NCBI RefSeq assembly: GCF_009707665.1
Contig: NZ_WLZW01000001.1
Coordinates: 1,829,508-1,893,507 of the forward strand
DNA length: 64,000 nucleotides
Reading direction: 5' to 3'
From: Planomicrobium sp. YIM 101495
GTDB lineage: Bacteria > Bacillota > Bacilli > Bacillales_A > Planococcaceae
The notes beneath the pieces are model-generated. The model was not told the origin of the DNA. It searched no databases and saw only the letters and a list, made by a program, of their open reading frames with translations. Position numbers and translations under genes: made by a program. Shown piece after piece: positions 1 through 8,302 of this stretch; the stretch's first letter is position 1, and every line of letters begins with the position of its first letter.

Positions 1-7
1 TTCACTG

Positions 8-403
8 TCAAGAAACTATCTCATTTCTCGCCGTGAAATACAAGACCACTGCCAAAATTAAAGCACTTACAGGAAAGACGATTAACACCCTTTCAGCGGC
101 ATCGTCCTGCATCGCTTCGGCAGAAAGCACCATCATGAGATGGACGATCACGAATAAAACAGAAAATAATACAGCACCCGCAAAAATGGCATACTTACTG
201 GAGCGATCACTCCGCCCGAAGAGCGTGATCAACACAAAAGGCATGGCACATAGCAAAGCCAGCATGCCATATTTCCAATCTGCTAACCCGCCTTGCAGCA
301 TATACGCACCAAAAAATAAATTAAATAAAATGGCAGTTCCATAAATAAGGATAAATGCTCCAATTACGCTTCCCGCCAGCATAGCGGCTTTTGATTTCAA
401 CAT
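8..403 (-). CDS. four-helix membrane protein of unknown function
   Basis: This 131-residue protein has about four hydrophobic segments (roughly residues 8-30, 46-63, 72-95 and 106-124) and no motif I recognise. The ATG at 403 is chosen because a GGTGG ribosome site lies five bases before it; an in-frame GTG three codons upstream is possible. It lies 35 bases after the miniature anti-sigma-like gene and is probably co-transcribed with it from the ECF-type promoter near 600-630. By context it may belong to the same envelope-stress regulon, which is inference. No family assignment is possible by eye. Confidence 0.7.
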   Translation of the reverse strand: MLKSKAAMLAGSVIGAFILIYGTAILFNLFFGAYMLQGGLADWKYGMLALLCAMPFVLITLFGRSDRSSKYAIFAGAVLFSVLFVIVHLMMVLSAEAMQDDAAERVLIVFPVSALILAVVLYFTARNEIVS

Positions 404-438
404 TTCTTCCACCCTTCCCTTTCTTCGAACTCAATTGA

Positions 439-555
439 TTAGCGCCGAACGAGACAAAGAACAAACAAGCTTGCCCCCAGTGAAATCAGGATATTCTTCA
501 GTAATGCTCTTTGTTTTGCTCGCTTCACGAGTTTATTGAACCGGTCATTGTTCAT
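439..555 (-). CDS. miniature anti-sigma-like single-pass membrane peptide
   Basis: A 38-residue peptide with a basic N-terminal half (FNKLVKRAKQRALLKN) followed by one membrane segment. The basic stretch matches the N-terminus of the anti-sigma factor at 664-1605 (FSKLVKKAKRKSLIRN), so it looks like a shortened paralogue that keeps the cytoplasmic region and membrane anchor but has no extracytoplasmic domain. The ATG at 555 has AGGAG five bases upstream; an upstream ATG at 579 (46 residues) has GGAGG too close to be ideal. Its promoter region is a near copy of that of the sigma gene. It could be a decoy or modulator of the sigma factor, or only a duplication remnant. Confidence 0.6.
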   Translation of the reverse strand: MNNDRFNKLVKRAKQRALLKNILISLGASLFVLCLVRR

Positions 556-599
556 CGGTACTCCTGCTTCTCTTTGCATTTCCTTCCTCCCTTCCCTAT

Positions 600-630
600 C
601 AAAACGTTCAAGGCTTGAAAAAGTGAACAA
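600..630 (-). promoter_or_regulatory. ECF-type promoter, copy upstream of the miniature gene
   Basis: On the minus strand TTGTTCAC (630-623) is followed after 14 bases by AACGTT (608-603). The same two blocks with the same 14-base gap occur upstream of the sigma gene at 2121-2150. If GTTCAC is the -35 and CGTT the -10, the spacer is 16, usual for ECF promoters. A purine-rich GGGAGG ribosome site follows in both copies. Function is inferred from the duplication. Confidence 0.5.
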
Positions 631-654
631 AAAAGGAGCTGAATATTCAGCTCC
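629..654 (-). terminator. terminator of the sigma/anti-sigma operon
   Basis: A perfect 20-base palindrome (635-654) lies ten bases after the anti-sigma stop and is followed on the minus strand by six T. The T run abuts the -35-like block of the next promoter. Confidence 0.75.
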
Positions 655-663
655 AATCAATTA

Positions 664-1605
664 TCAGTAACGGTCGGTCGTCGCCCCAAGCACAGCAGCC
701 CGGATGTTCGGCAGCTCATTGAATTGCTGCAATTGTTCAGGCGTTCCAGTCACTACCGCTCCGATGATTTTCAGATTTTGTACTTCCGGCTCCAATTGCC
801 CATTATCCGTGATGGCATCATACAAACGATTGGCTTCCTGCTGAAAGTCTCCCTTTTCTTCCCTCAGAGATTCGATCTGCCGGATGAAAAATTCCACCCG
901 CTGTTCGCGTTCTTCTCCATGAAGAAAGCCATAGACATTGTTTCCAATGATCGGCTGATCTTCCGCACCGTTTTGGCTCAGTGGAGTCGCATCATCCACC
1001 CAGTACCAGGACAATTGATCACCAAACATTTCCTGTACTTCCGCAATCGTGTAAGCTGTGTCAAAAGAATAGGCCAGCTCTACCAATTTGTTTTCATCGA
1101 TTTCATCCAGCAATGACTTGTCATCCGGGATAAATTCGTAATTTCCGTCCGGGTGATAAAATTCAATCACCCGCTCTCCCAGAAAATAAAGCGGGATTCT
1201 CTCGTCCTCGATTTCCCCTTTCCCTGAAATTGAGTGAGAATGAATGGCCCGGGAAGGACCGAAAATGGTAAAAACCTTCTCATGATTTCCCCATGGTACC
1301 GGCGTATCCGCTAAATATTTATTGATTTCAGTAGTGACTGTAGCCGAGAACGGTGTGTAATTAAATAACGATCCTCCGTATTCAACGTTTGCCCCGATAA
1401 TGGATTGCCAGGCATAATCATAATTGCTTTCCTGCTCCATTTTTTTATACATCAGGAAAGTCCCCAACCAAAAAAGGCCAATAAATAGAATTACACTGAC
1501 AATCACGGAAATCAGTCCATTCCTGATCAGCGATTTTCTTTTCGCTTTCTTCACCAGCTTAGAAAAGTCGGCGTCTTTTGAAAACAACTCATTTTTTTTA
1601 CTCAT
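664..1605 (-). CDS. membrane anti-sigma factor (sigma factor regulator, YhdL-like)
   Basis: This 313-residue protein has a short basic cytoplasmic N-terminus (KLVKKAKRK), one membrane segment at about residues 18-40 and a long extracytoplasmic part. The layout and the C-terminal region around YTIAEVQEMFG resemble the Sigma_reg_N/Sigma_reg_C anti-sigma proteins that hold SigM-type ECF sigma factors at the membrane. The ATG at 1605 follows AGGAGG and overlaps the last codons of the sigma gene by eight bases, the usual translationally coupled sigma/anti-sigma arrangement. Partner assignment is inferred from overlap and family, not shown directly. Confidence 0.8.
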   Translation of the reverse strand: MSKKNELFSKDADFSKLVKKAKRKSLIRNGLISVIVSVILFIGLFWLGTFLMYKKMEQESNYDYAWQSIIGANVEYGGSLFNYTPFSATVTTEINKYLADTPVPWGNHEKVFTIFGPSRAIHSHSISGKGEIEDERIPLYFLGERVIEFYHPDGNYEFIPDDKSLLDEIDENKLVELAYSFDTAYTIAEVQEMFGDQLSWYWVDDATPLSQNGAEDQPIIGNNVYGFLHGEEREQRVEFFIRQIESLREEKGDFQQEANRLYDAITDNGQLEPEVQNLKIIGAVVTGTPEQLQQFNELPNIRAAVLGATTDRY

Positions 1606-2101
1606 GCCCCTGCCTCCTGTACTCTTGAACAAATTCCTTGCGCGCACGGTACAAGGTCGTCTTCACCGAATCTTCCTTCATCTCATGCAGCTCCGCAATT
1701 TCTCTTATAGACAGATCCAAACTGTATTTCAAAAGCAGAAATTGCTGGTGTTTCGGCTTCAGCTTTTTTAAAACAGCATCCACCCCTTGTTTTACTTCAT
1801 TCTGCAGTATCGCTTCCTCTGGCGTATGCTCTTCGAATAATTGCCGGAAGTCGAATTTCAAGGAAATCGCCTGCCTCCTCGAACGCTTCCGGTACAAATC
1901 ATAATAGCCATTGACCGCCACTCGGAAAAGCCAGTTTTCCACATTCTTATGACTGATCGAATCGATGTAGAGGATGAATTTATACGCCGTATCCTGCACG
2001 ATATCTTCTGCATCTTCTCTGGATGCGCCCATCTTCAGCAAATAAGATTTCACGATCTTCAAGTATTCATATAGCTTTTGGTCCATCAACGAATCGCCCA
2101 T
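1598..2101 (-). CDS. ECF RNA polymerase sigma factor (SigM-like)
   Basis: A 167-residue sigma factor with only regions 2 and 4. Region 2 is at about residues 10-80, with the characteristic REDAEDIVQDT core. Region 4 is at about 110-160, with helix-turn-helix SIREIAELHEMKEDSVKTTL. The length is typical of ECF factors. The start at 2101 follows a strong GGGGGGAGG site. It is first in an operon with its anti-sigma factor. The promoter-like pair at 2121-2150, repeated upstream of the miniature gene, suggests autoregulation. The signal it answers cannot be read from sequence. Confidence 0.88.
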   Translation of the reverse strand: MGDSLMDQKLYEYLKIVKSYLLKMGASREDAEDIVQDTAYKFILYIDSISHKNVENWLFRVAVNGYYDLYRKRSRRQAISLKFDFRQLFEEHTPEEAILQNEVKQGVDAVLKKLKPKHQQFLLLKYSLDLSIREIAELHEMKEDSVKTTLYRARKEFVQEYRRQGHE

Positions 2102-2120
2102 TCACCGGCCTCCCCCCTTA

Positions 2121-2150
2121 TCAACGTTTCTGCCAAGGAAAAGTGAACAA
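2121..2150 (-). promoter_or_regulatory. ECF-type, probably autoregulated promoter of the sigma operon
   Basis: Minus strand TTGTTCAC (2150-2143), 14 bases, AACGTT (2128-2123), then GATAAGG and the ribosome site. The layout is the same as at 600-630. The predicted leader is only about 15 bases. Confidence 0.5.
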
Positions 2151-2289
2151 GAAGATGTGATTATTTTTTTGAAAAATTCCAGGATCCAATGATTTCATTT
2201 TATTCTTCCGCCGAGCCGTTTTATAAAAACCTTTTATGATTCATTTAAAAGCTATCTTCATATTACCAATAGCAAAGCTTTCCAGCCGA

Positions 2290-2305
2290 TGTTTCACGTG
2301 AAACA
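2290..2305. other. parS centromere-like site (ParB/Spo0J binding)
   Basis: TGTTTCACGTGAAACA is a perfect 16-base palindrome matching the Bacillus parS consensus TGTTNCACGTGAAACA with no mismatch. It is intergenic and about 52 kb from dnaA. The cognate parB is at 44773-45606. ParB should load here and spread. Confidence 0.93.
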
Positions 2306-2334
2306 AAAAACAGGCACCGAATGAACGGCACCTG
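2305..2334 (-). terminator. intrinsic terminator downstream of the orphan membrane gene
   Basis: On the minus strand an eight-pair stem with two G-T pairs (CAGGTGCC / GGTGCCTG) and an eight-base loop is followed by TTTTTT. It ends where parS begins. Confidence 0.6.
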
Positions 2335-2476
2335 AGAGAGGGAAATCAAATCATTCTGTATTTTTCCGACCATTAATAATTATTATTTGGATCAATCATA
2401 CGCTTGCTGCAAATAACCGAAGATAAAAAGTGAAATTGAGCACCCGCTGAAGCATCGGCTTTAGCGGGTTTCCCAA

Positions 2477-3355
2477 TTACTGTTGCATGGAGTCCCCTGA
2501 AATTAATTGCATCGTTTCAAAGAACAAGGACGGCTCCCAATTGTCGAAGCTTAACTCCTCGCTCCGTTTTGCCAGATCGCCATAGGCCAACTGTGTGCGA
2601 AGGTCATCAGTCAACGAAAGTTTGACAAATGGACCAGCTGGTGTCAGCCAGTTCAGTTGATCCAGACGATTCTGCAGCGAATGGGCAATCCATTCATCTT
2701 CCGCTTCTTCCGTTTCGAATAGCGGCTCCTGCGCCGTCATCATCCACGTCTCGCTCTGATGCTTCGGAGGCAGCCAGTAAGCTTTCGCTAACACGCCTTC
2801 TTCCAATGTGTATTCCGGAATTTCGTGGCGGAGCTCCTTCACCCAGTCCCCGTTGCCTAGCTGCAAGTCACGCGAAACGTAGACATTGCCCTGCAGGATT
2901 TCCCGGTCTGCTTTCGTAAAGACGCCGTAAGGGTTTCTTGTCGGATCCGAGCCGTATACTTCTTCGTCCAGCCTTTTCGCAGGTTCCGGATTCCACGTCT
3001 TGAAGTCGGCTCCGTCCAAGTTTTTGACATTCAACGATAATGCATACGGAATCCATCCGGTATTTGTCACTTCTTCGAAAAGAAGCGTTACGTCGTTTTC
3101 AAGCGTCCGTTCGACCAATGTGTATGTGCCGATCTCCATGCCGAGCACCGACAAGTCATAAACCGTCGTTTGGTCACGGCCTTCTTCCATCGCCGATTGT
3201 TCGCTAAAGCTGATGAACAACGGCTTCTCGACCGCCAAAGTCATTTCTTCATCGGTGTAGACTTCAACTTCGTCTTTCAAAAACATATTGAGTGTAAAAA
3301 TGATTAGGACCATGAAAAATACGACCAGTGTTAAAATAACAGACTTTCTAAACAC
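2477..3355 (-). CDS. orphan membrane-anchored extracytoplasmic protein
   Basis: I do not recognise this 292-residue protein. It begins with a basic residue pair and one strong membrane segment at about residues 6-27, followed by a roughly 260-residue hydrophilic, acidic domain that should lie outside the membrane. A GTG start at 3355 is preferred: AGAGGTGG lies five bases before it and it places the membrane segment at the N-terminus. A longer reading to 3463 adds 36 unlikely residues. It sits alone between two terminators. The domain is rich in Trp and Glu and has no obvious catalytic motif. Confidence 0.65.
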   Translation of the reverse strand: MFRKSVILTLVVFFMVLIIFTLNMFLKDEVEVYTDEEMTLAVEKPLFISFSEQSAMEEGRDQTTVYDLSVLGMEIGTYTLVERTLENDVTLLFEEVTNTGWIPYALSLNVKNLDGADFKTWNPEPAKRLDEEVYGSDPTRNPYGVFTKADREILQGNVYVSRDLQLGNGDWVKELRHEIPEYTLEEGVLAKAYWLPPKHQSETWMMTAQEPLFETEEAEDEWIAHSLQNRLDQLNWLTPAGPFVKLSLTDDLRTQLAYGDLAKRSEELSFDNWEPSLFFETMQLISGDSMQQ

Positions 3356-3570
3356 GTTTGCCACCTCTATTTTTTCTGAGCTTCCGTAAAGAAACAGGAC
3401 TGGATGGTCTTGACCATCGTTGGATCCCGAATTTCCATGTGCTCTTCTCTTTCCAAAATCCATTGCACCACGGCCTCAATTATACCTCTTTCCGCCCAAG
3501 ATAAGAGCTTTAAAGTATGAACTCTTAAGCAATATTATGGACTAAAAAGAAATAAAAAATGGATGAAAGA

Positions 3571-3599
3571 AAAAACCAGGAGAACGCTCTCCTGGTTTT
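3571..3599 (-). terminator. terminator of the sugar-acid operon
   Basis: A nine-pair stem AACCAGGAG / CTCCTGGTT with a six-base loop lies just after the permease stop and is followed on the minus strand by a T-rich run. Confidence 0.8.
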
Positions 3600-3601
3600 C
3601 C

Positions 3602-4921
3602 TTAAACAAACATATCCAAAATCAAGACACCCACAAGACCGACGATTGAAATGATCGTGACCATGACCGACCACGTCTTCAACGTTTGGCCGATTGTCAG
3701 GTTGAAATACTCCTTGTAGATCCAGAAGCCGGCATCGTTGACGTGTGAGAAGGTGATACTTCCCGCACCTGCTGCAAGCACCATCAGCTCTGGACTGACG
3801 CCTGTCACACCGATCAGCGGCGCTGCAATGCCCGCTGCAGTCATTCCTGCGATTGTCGCGGAACCTACTGCGACACGCAAGATCGCTGCGATAATCCATG
3901 TCAGGATAAGCGGTGACAACGTCGAGCCCGACATGATGTCCGAGATGTACTGGTCAATATGACTATCGATCAGGACTTGCTTGAACGCGCCCCCTGCAGC
4001 GATGATGAGCAGGATCATCGCGATGCCTGTCACGGCTTCGCCGAGTGACTTCATGATTTCGTCCATCTTTCTGCCGCGGTTCAGGCCGAATGTGAAGAAG
4101 GCCAACAGAACCGATAGCAGTAAAGCGACGTTCGGGTTCCCGATGAAGTCGAAGAACGGCATGACCGCAGAATCCGGTGCTGCGATTTCCACGATCACCT
4201 GCGAAGCGATCAGGATGACCGGCATCAATGACGTTAAGATACTCGTCATGAAACCAGGCATTTCCGCTTCCGTGAATTCTTTCGGATTGAACAAGCCTTT
4301 CGGAATTTTAACTTCCAGCGACTCTTTCTTGAACAGCTTCGTGAACAACGGACCACCGATGATGATGGCCGGGATCGCAATGATGATTCCGTAGATGAGT
4401 GTCTGGCCGATATTCGCTTCGAAGACGCTTGCGACCGCTGTCGGTCCCGGATGCGGCGGCACAAAGCCGTGCATCGTGATCAATGCGGCAATAACTGGCA
4501 TTCCAACATACAGAATCGGTACGCCTGCTGCTGCTGCAATCGTGAAGACCAGCGGAATCAAAACAACAACGCCAGTTTCGAAGAACAAAGCGATACCTGT
4601 AACAGATGCCGTGACGACGGCTGCCAGCTGCACGCGGTTTTTCCCGAATGTGCTGATGAGCGTCGTTGCGATTCGTTGGGCACCGCCGGAATCGGTCATC
4701 AACTTACCAAGGATGGCACCGAAGATGATGATCATTGTCAGACTGCCGAGCGTACTGCCCAGGCCGCTCTGAACCGATGCCATGGCATCGATCGGCGACA
4801 TGCCTTCCATGATTCCGACAATCAAAGCGACAATAATCAATGAAATGAAGGCATTCAACTTGAAGACCATCATCAAAATAAGCAATAGGGCGACCCCTAT
4901 ACAAACGGAAACGATCGGCAT
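3602..4921 (-). CDS. GntP-family gluconate/sugar-acid:H+ symporter
   Basis: This 439-residue inner-membrane transporter is hydrophobic throughout, with about 12 segments. It has the GntP-family hallmarks near its start (LILMMVFKLNAFISLI, then GSLTMIIIFGAILGKLMTDSGGAQRIA) and a central HGFVPPHPGPTA motif. Family members import gluconate, glycerate, threonate and similar acids with protons. It is the last gene of a four-gene operon, 83 bases after the aldolase, with AAAGGAG before its ATG. The enzymes upstream suggest the substrate is a short hydroxylated acid; the exact acid is not determined. Confidence 0.88.
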   Translation of the reverse strand: MPIVSVCIGVALLLILMMVFKLNAFISLIIVALIVGIMEGMSPIDAMASVQSGLGSTLGSLTMIIIFGAILGKLMTDSGGAQRIATTLISTFGKNRVQLAAVVTASVTGIALFFETGVVVLIPLVFTIAAAAGVPILYVGMPVIAALITMHGFVPPHPGPTAVASVFEANIGQTLIYGIIIAIPAIIIGGPLFTKLFKKESLEVKIPKGLFNPKEFTEAEMPGFMTSILTSLMPVILIASQVIVEIAAPDSAVMPFFDFIGNPNVALLLSVLLAFFTFGLNRGRKMDEIMKSLGEAVTGIAMILLIIAAGGAFKQVLIDSHIDQYISDIMSGSTLSPLILTWIIAAILRVAVGSATIAGMTAAGIAAPLIGVTGVSPELMVLAAGAGSITFSHVNDAGFWIYKEYFNLTIGQTLKTWSVMVTIISIVGLVGVLILDMFV

Positions 4922-5004
4922 ATCTTTTTACTCCTTTTGGAAAGCCATGCTTGATGGCAAGATTCGAGTAGCACGTGAAGACCATGCGACACGTGCTATA
5001 AATT

Positions 5005-5841
5005 TCATTTTCCGGCGAACAGCCGGACGAATTTGGCCATGACCGGTTCCATCGCACGCTGCATGTCTTCCATGACCGTCGATAGATGCATCATATCCTT
5101 ATTTTCGAAATACGTCTGCAAATGTGACACGGCCGCCATCGAGACTTCCGTGTTCACGTTGATTTTCGTGATGCCTGACTGGATTGCCTCGCGTACTTTC
5201 TCTTCCGGTGTTCCGGAGCCGCCGTGCAGGACGAGCGGGATGTCCACTACTTGCTGAATGCGGCCGAGAAGTTCGATGTCGATCTTCGGTTCCCCTTGGT
5301 ACATGCCGTGCACTGTGCCGATCGCTGCTGCCAGGAAATCGACGCCGGTCTGTTCGACGAATGCTTTCGCCGATTCCGGATCCGTTAACGTGCCGGTTCC
5401 TTCTTCTTCATCAGAAAAAGCACCTTTCGCAAGCGAACCGATTTCCGCTTCGACCGAGACGCCAGCCATATGAGCGATTTCGGTGATTTCCTTCGTCAAG
5501 CGGATGTTTTCCTCAAGCGGATGCGTCGAGCCGTCGAACATGACGGAAGAAAAGCCACAACGGATCGCGCGGATGATGGATTCCTTTTCGTAGGCGTGGT
5601 CAAGGTGCAGTGAGACCGGCACGCTTGCCTTTTCTGCCATTGCGCGGACCATTGCCGCAAATCCTTCGACATCGACGGTCGGGAAATAACGTTCCCCGAG
5701 CGCGATGATGACCGGTGTGTCTTCCTGTTCCGCCACGCGGATAGCCGCTTGTACGGTCTCCAGGCTATAGACGTTGAATGCGGCAACGCCATATTTCCCT
5801 TTTTGGGCATTGATCAACATGTCTTTCGTATTCACTAACAT
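5005..5841 (-). CDS. class II fructose-bisphosphate-type (ketose-bisphosphate) aldolase
   Basis: A 278-residue zinc aldolase of the GatY/KbaY/FbaA type. Metal and substrate motifs appear in order: HLDHAYEK (about residues 78-85), VEAEIGSL (about 130), GTVHGMYQG (about 175), LHGGSGTPEE (about 205) and INVNTE (about 230). Length matches tagatose-bisphosphate-type aldolases. It lies 34 bases after the DUF1537 kinase, so its substrate should be the phosphorylated keto acid that enzyme makes, not a housekeeping sugar. In better-known tetronate operons this step uses an AraD-type decarboxylase, so an Fba-type enzyme here is a variation. The reaction is inferred from context. Confidence 0.85.
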   Translation of the reverse strand: MLVNTKDMLINAQKGKYGVAAFNVYSLETVQAAIRVAEQEDTPVIIALGERYFPTVDVEGFAAMVRAMAEKASVPVSLHLDHAYEKESIIRAIRCGFSSVMFDGSTHPLEENIRLTKEITEIAHMAGVSVEAEIGSLAKGAFSDEEEGTGTLTDPESAKAFVEQTGVDFLAAAIGTVHGMYQGEPKIDIELLGRIQQVVDIPLVLHGGSGTPEEKVREAIQSGITKINVNTEVSMAAVSHLQTYFENKDMMHLSTVMEDMQRAMEPVMAKFVRLFAGK

Positions 5842-5875
5842 CTGATGTGCTCCTTTATTCGTAATAGTGGATGGG

Positions 5876-7321
5876 TCATCCTTCTAACAATTCAGCTGTT
5901 TCTTTCAAGGTCGTGACGGCACCGACATTCCCTGGAAAAATGACATAAGACAGCCCCGGGAATTTACTTTCTTCCCCTGTGTACCATACCGGAATTCCCG
6001 GTTTGATCTGGCCTGCGACTGTCGCTTTTTTCACTTCCAACCCTTTGGTTCCGATATCGCTCGAAGTGATGCCACCTTTTGCGATGATGTAACGCGGACG
6101 AGTCTGCAAGTTTTGGACGATGCTTGTAACAGCATCGGAAATCTTCACTGACAGCATCAATTCTTCTTCTTTTTTGCCTTCGCCGAGATCCATGCGTTCG
6201 CGTCGCGTGTATACAGCGACGGTTTTGCCTGATTGGATGGAGCGTTCTGCCGTCTCTTGCACGCGCGCTGTTTCCTGCTCGAACTTCTCAGGCTCCAGCA
6301 CAAGATGAACGTCAAATTCGATGAACTCGATAAAGTCACATTTCTTCAGCTCTTCCAGCTGCTCCGTCGTCTTCTTAACGTGGGAACCGACGATGATCAA
6401 TCCACCGTTTTCCGCCGGACCTGAGACCATCTCGTCTTTTGTCAACAAACCGCGGTCCGGGATGCCTCCAATCACTTTCGTCAGTGCTGCTGCACTTCGA
6501 AACATGAACTGCTTGCCTGCCTTCATTGCACGGACGAGGGCAACGGCAAAGATTTCGATGTCGACATAATCGACTGCGTTGACGATGACTTTATTGAAGT
6601 CACGGACGTCCATCAGCTGCTTCGTGATGGATTCGAAATCGAGTGCGCGCAAGCTTGCAAGTGTGATGTACGTCGCGTTATCCGCCAAGAAGCGACCTTC
6701 TGATTTCTCTTCTGCCCATTTGCCAAGGTGTGAGTTGCTGTAGCCGAATGTCCGGTCTTTTGCGAACTCTGTCTCCCCTGCTGGCACTAAGCCTTCTCCA
6801 TACTGGACATAGTGGATGTCATCGATCGTGAAGCGTCCGCCTTCTTTGAAGAATGGCACGATCACTTCCCCGTCGAATGCGACAGAAGAACCTGCTTCGA
6901 CCGTTTGTTTCAACGTTTCCGTCTCGAGCGGATAGTGCCCACGCAACGTCGAATCTCCGCGGCTAATCAAGAGGAACTCTTTGTCTTGCTGCTTGGAGAC
7001 TGTTAGCGCATTATCCGCGATTTCCTGATGCGCACGTGCTGTTTCCGCCGCTGTGAAGCCGCGTGAATTCGTCAAGATGAAGAACATTGCCTGTTCTTCT
7101 GCGAATCCTTGCGAAATGCTTTCCACAGACCAGTCTGTATAAACCGAGACGCCGTGCACGGTCTGCACGCCTGTCGGGTCGTCATCAAGGACAATGATTT
7201 TCTTATTCAACGAAGCGAGTTCGGTTTTCAATAGTTCTTGGACAGCACTTCGGTCTACTCCCGGAATTGTAGCGAATACTTCGTCGACCGGACGTGTCTC
7301 TTCTTGGTTCACCTTGCTCAT
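5876..7321 (-). CDS. four-carbon acid sugar kinase family protein (OtnK/DtnK-like, DUF1537)
   Basis: A 481-residue kinase of the former DUF1537 family, which phosphorylates 3-oxo-tetronates, erythronate or threonate at C4. The N-terminal substrate domain has the signature VLDDDPTGVQTVHG (about residues 44-57) and GDSTLRGHYPLE (about 122-133). The C-terminal nucleotide domain has IAKGGITSSDIGTKGL (about 412-427) and FPGNVG near the end. Length agrees with the family. Its ATG overlaps the dehydrogenase stop (ATGA), so the two are translationally coupled. The exact substrate is open. Confidence 0.88.
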   Translation of the reverse strand: MSKVNQEETRPVDEVFATIPGVDRSAVQELLKTELASLNKKIIVLDDDPTGVQTVHGVSVYTDWSVESISQGFAEEQAMFFILTNSRGFTAAETARAHQEIADNALTVSKQQDKEFLLISRGDSTLRGHYPLETETLKQTVEAGSSVAFDGEVIVPFFKEGGRFTIDDIHYVQYGEGLVPAGETEFAKDRTFGYSNSHLGKWAEEKSEGRFLADNATYITLASLRALDFESITKQLMDVRDFNKVIVNAVDYVDIEIFAVALVRAMKAGKQFMFRSAAALTKVIGGIPDRGLLTKDEMVSGPAENGGLIIVGSHVKKTTEQLEELKKCDFIEFIEFDVHLVLEPEKFEQETARVQETAERSIQSGKTVAVYTRRERMDLGEGKKEEELMLSVKISDAVTSIVQNLQTRPRYIIAKGGITSSDIGTKGLEVKKATVAGQIKPGIPVWYTGEESKFPGLSYVIFPGNVGAVTTLKETAELLEG

Positions 7322-8214
7322 TTTTCGACTCTCCCCACTTCAACATTCGCAAGCTTCTCGAAATATTGAACAATCCCGCCGTGGTCGTCAGCCGACTTGC
7401 CGTCTACTTTCAGTGCATGGAAAATCTCCAGCAATTGGCTTGAAAGCGGCATAGGTACACCAATTTCGTGCGCCGTGTCGATGACGTTCGTGATGTCTTT
7501 CATGTTGATATCGATTCTGCCGCCTGCCACGAAGTTGCGGTCAAGGATGAGTGGTGCTTTTGCGTCGAGCACGGCACTTCCTGCAAGGCCGCCGCGGATC
7601 GCCTGATACATTTTCTCTACATCGATTCCTGCTTTTGTCGCCAAGACCAATGCCTCGGACATTGCAGCGATGTTCAAGTTGACGATGACTTGGTTTGCAA
7701 GCTTCGCTGTCGTTCCGCTGCCGTTTCCTCCGACAAGCGTCACTTCCGTACCCATCGCGTAAAGGACATCTTTCACCTCTTCGAATACTTCCTCTTTGCC
7801 GCCGACCATGATTGCAAGCGTCGCGTCGATCGCTTTCGGCTCGCCACCGCTGACCGGTGCATCAAGCATTTCGACGCCTTTCTCAGCTGCAAGTGCCGCA
7901 ACTTCCTTCGATACGACCGGTGTGATCGAGCTCATGTCGATGATGACCGTGCCCGGTTTAGCTGTTTGCAAGACGCCGTTATCTCCCAGCACGACTTGTT
8001 TGACGTGTTTGTTGGCAGGAAGCATCGTGATGATGACCTCGCTGCGCTCTGCCACTTGCGCCGGTGACGCTGCACGCGTTGCTCCTGCTGCTACAAGCTC
8101 GGCTACCGCCGTTTCGTTCAAATCATTGACTGTAACAGAATACCCTTTTGCAACTAAATTCGATGCCATCGGTTTGCCCATGATGCCCAAGCCGATAAAT
8201 CCGATTTTCTTCAT
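7318..8214 (-). CDS. NAD-dependent hydroxyacid dehydrogenase (GarR/LtnD, 3-hydroxyisobutyrate dehydrogenase family)
   Basis: A 298-residue beta-hydroxyacid dehydrogenase. The Rossmann motif GFIGLGIMGKPMA is at residues 4-16, the substrate loop DAPVSGGEPKA at about 119-129 and the catalytic-lysine helix NGSGTTAKLANQ at about 162-173. The ATG at 8214 has GGAGG ten bases upstream; a longer upstream reading runs through the promoter and is rejected. As first gene of the operon it should oxidise the imported acid before phosphorylation by the next enzyme. Relatives LtnD and DtnD oxidise threonate; GarR reduces tartronate semialdehyde, so direction and substrate are inferred. Confidence 0.87.
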   Translation of the reverse strand: MKKIGFIGLGIMGKPMASNLVAKGYSVTVNDLNETAVAELVAAGATRAASPAQVAERSEVIITMLPANKHVKQVVLGDNGVLQTAKPGTVIIDMSSITPVVSKEVAALAAEKGVEMLDAPVSGGEPKAIDATLAIMVGGKEEVFEEVKDVLYAMGTEVTLVGGNGSGTTAKLANQVIVNLNIAAMSEALVLATKAGIDVEKMYQAIRGGLAGSAVLDAKAPLILDRNFVAGGRIDINMKDITNVIDTAHEIGVPMPLSSQLLEIFHALKVDGKSADDHGGIVQYFEKLANVEVGRVEK

Positions 8215-8302
8215 GATTGTCTCGCCTCCATAGCTAGTTAGTCCATATACAAATGAATCATTACGTGTGAATTGAATATAAAGAAAACCCTTACATTCGA
8301 CA

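Larger units (their letters stand above)
2102..2476. other. gene-free stretch: promoter, parS and terminator
   Basis: This 375-base gap between the sigma gene and the orphan membrane gene holds the sigma promoter (2121-2150), a parS site (2290-2305), a terminator (2305-2334) and an imperfect hairpin (2442-2469: ACCCGCTGAAGC / GCTTTAGCGGGT) without a good T run. I see no small gene. Confidence 0.7.

Noticed and set aside
7468..8067. 199-codon rightward frame antisense to the dehydrogenase
   Set aside because: Shadow of a conserved gene; Cys/Asp/Arg-rich composition unlike a real protein.
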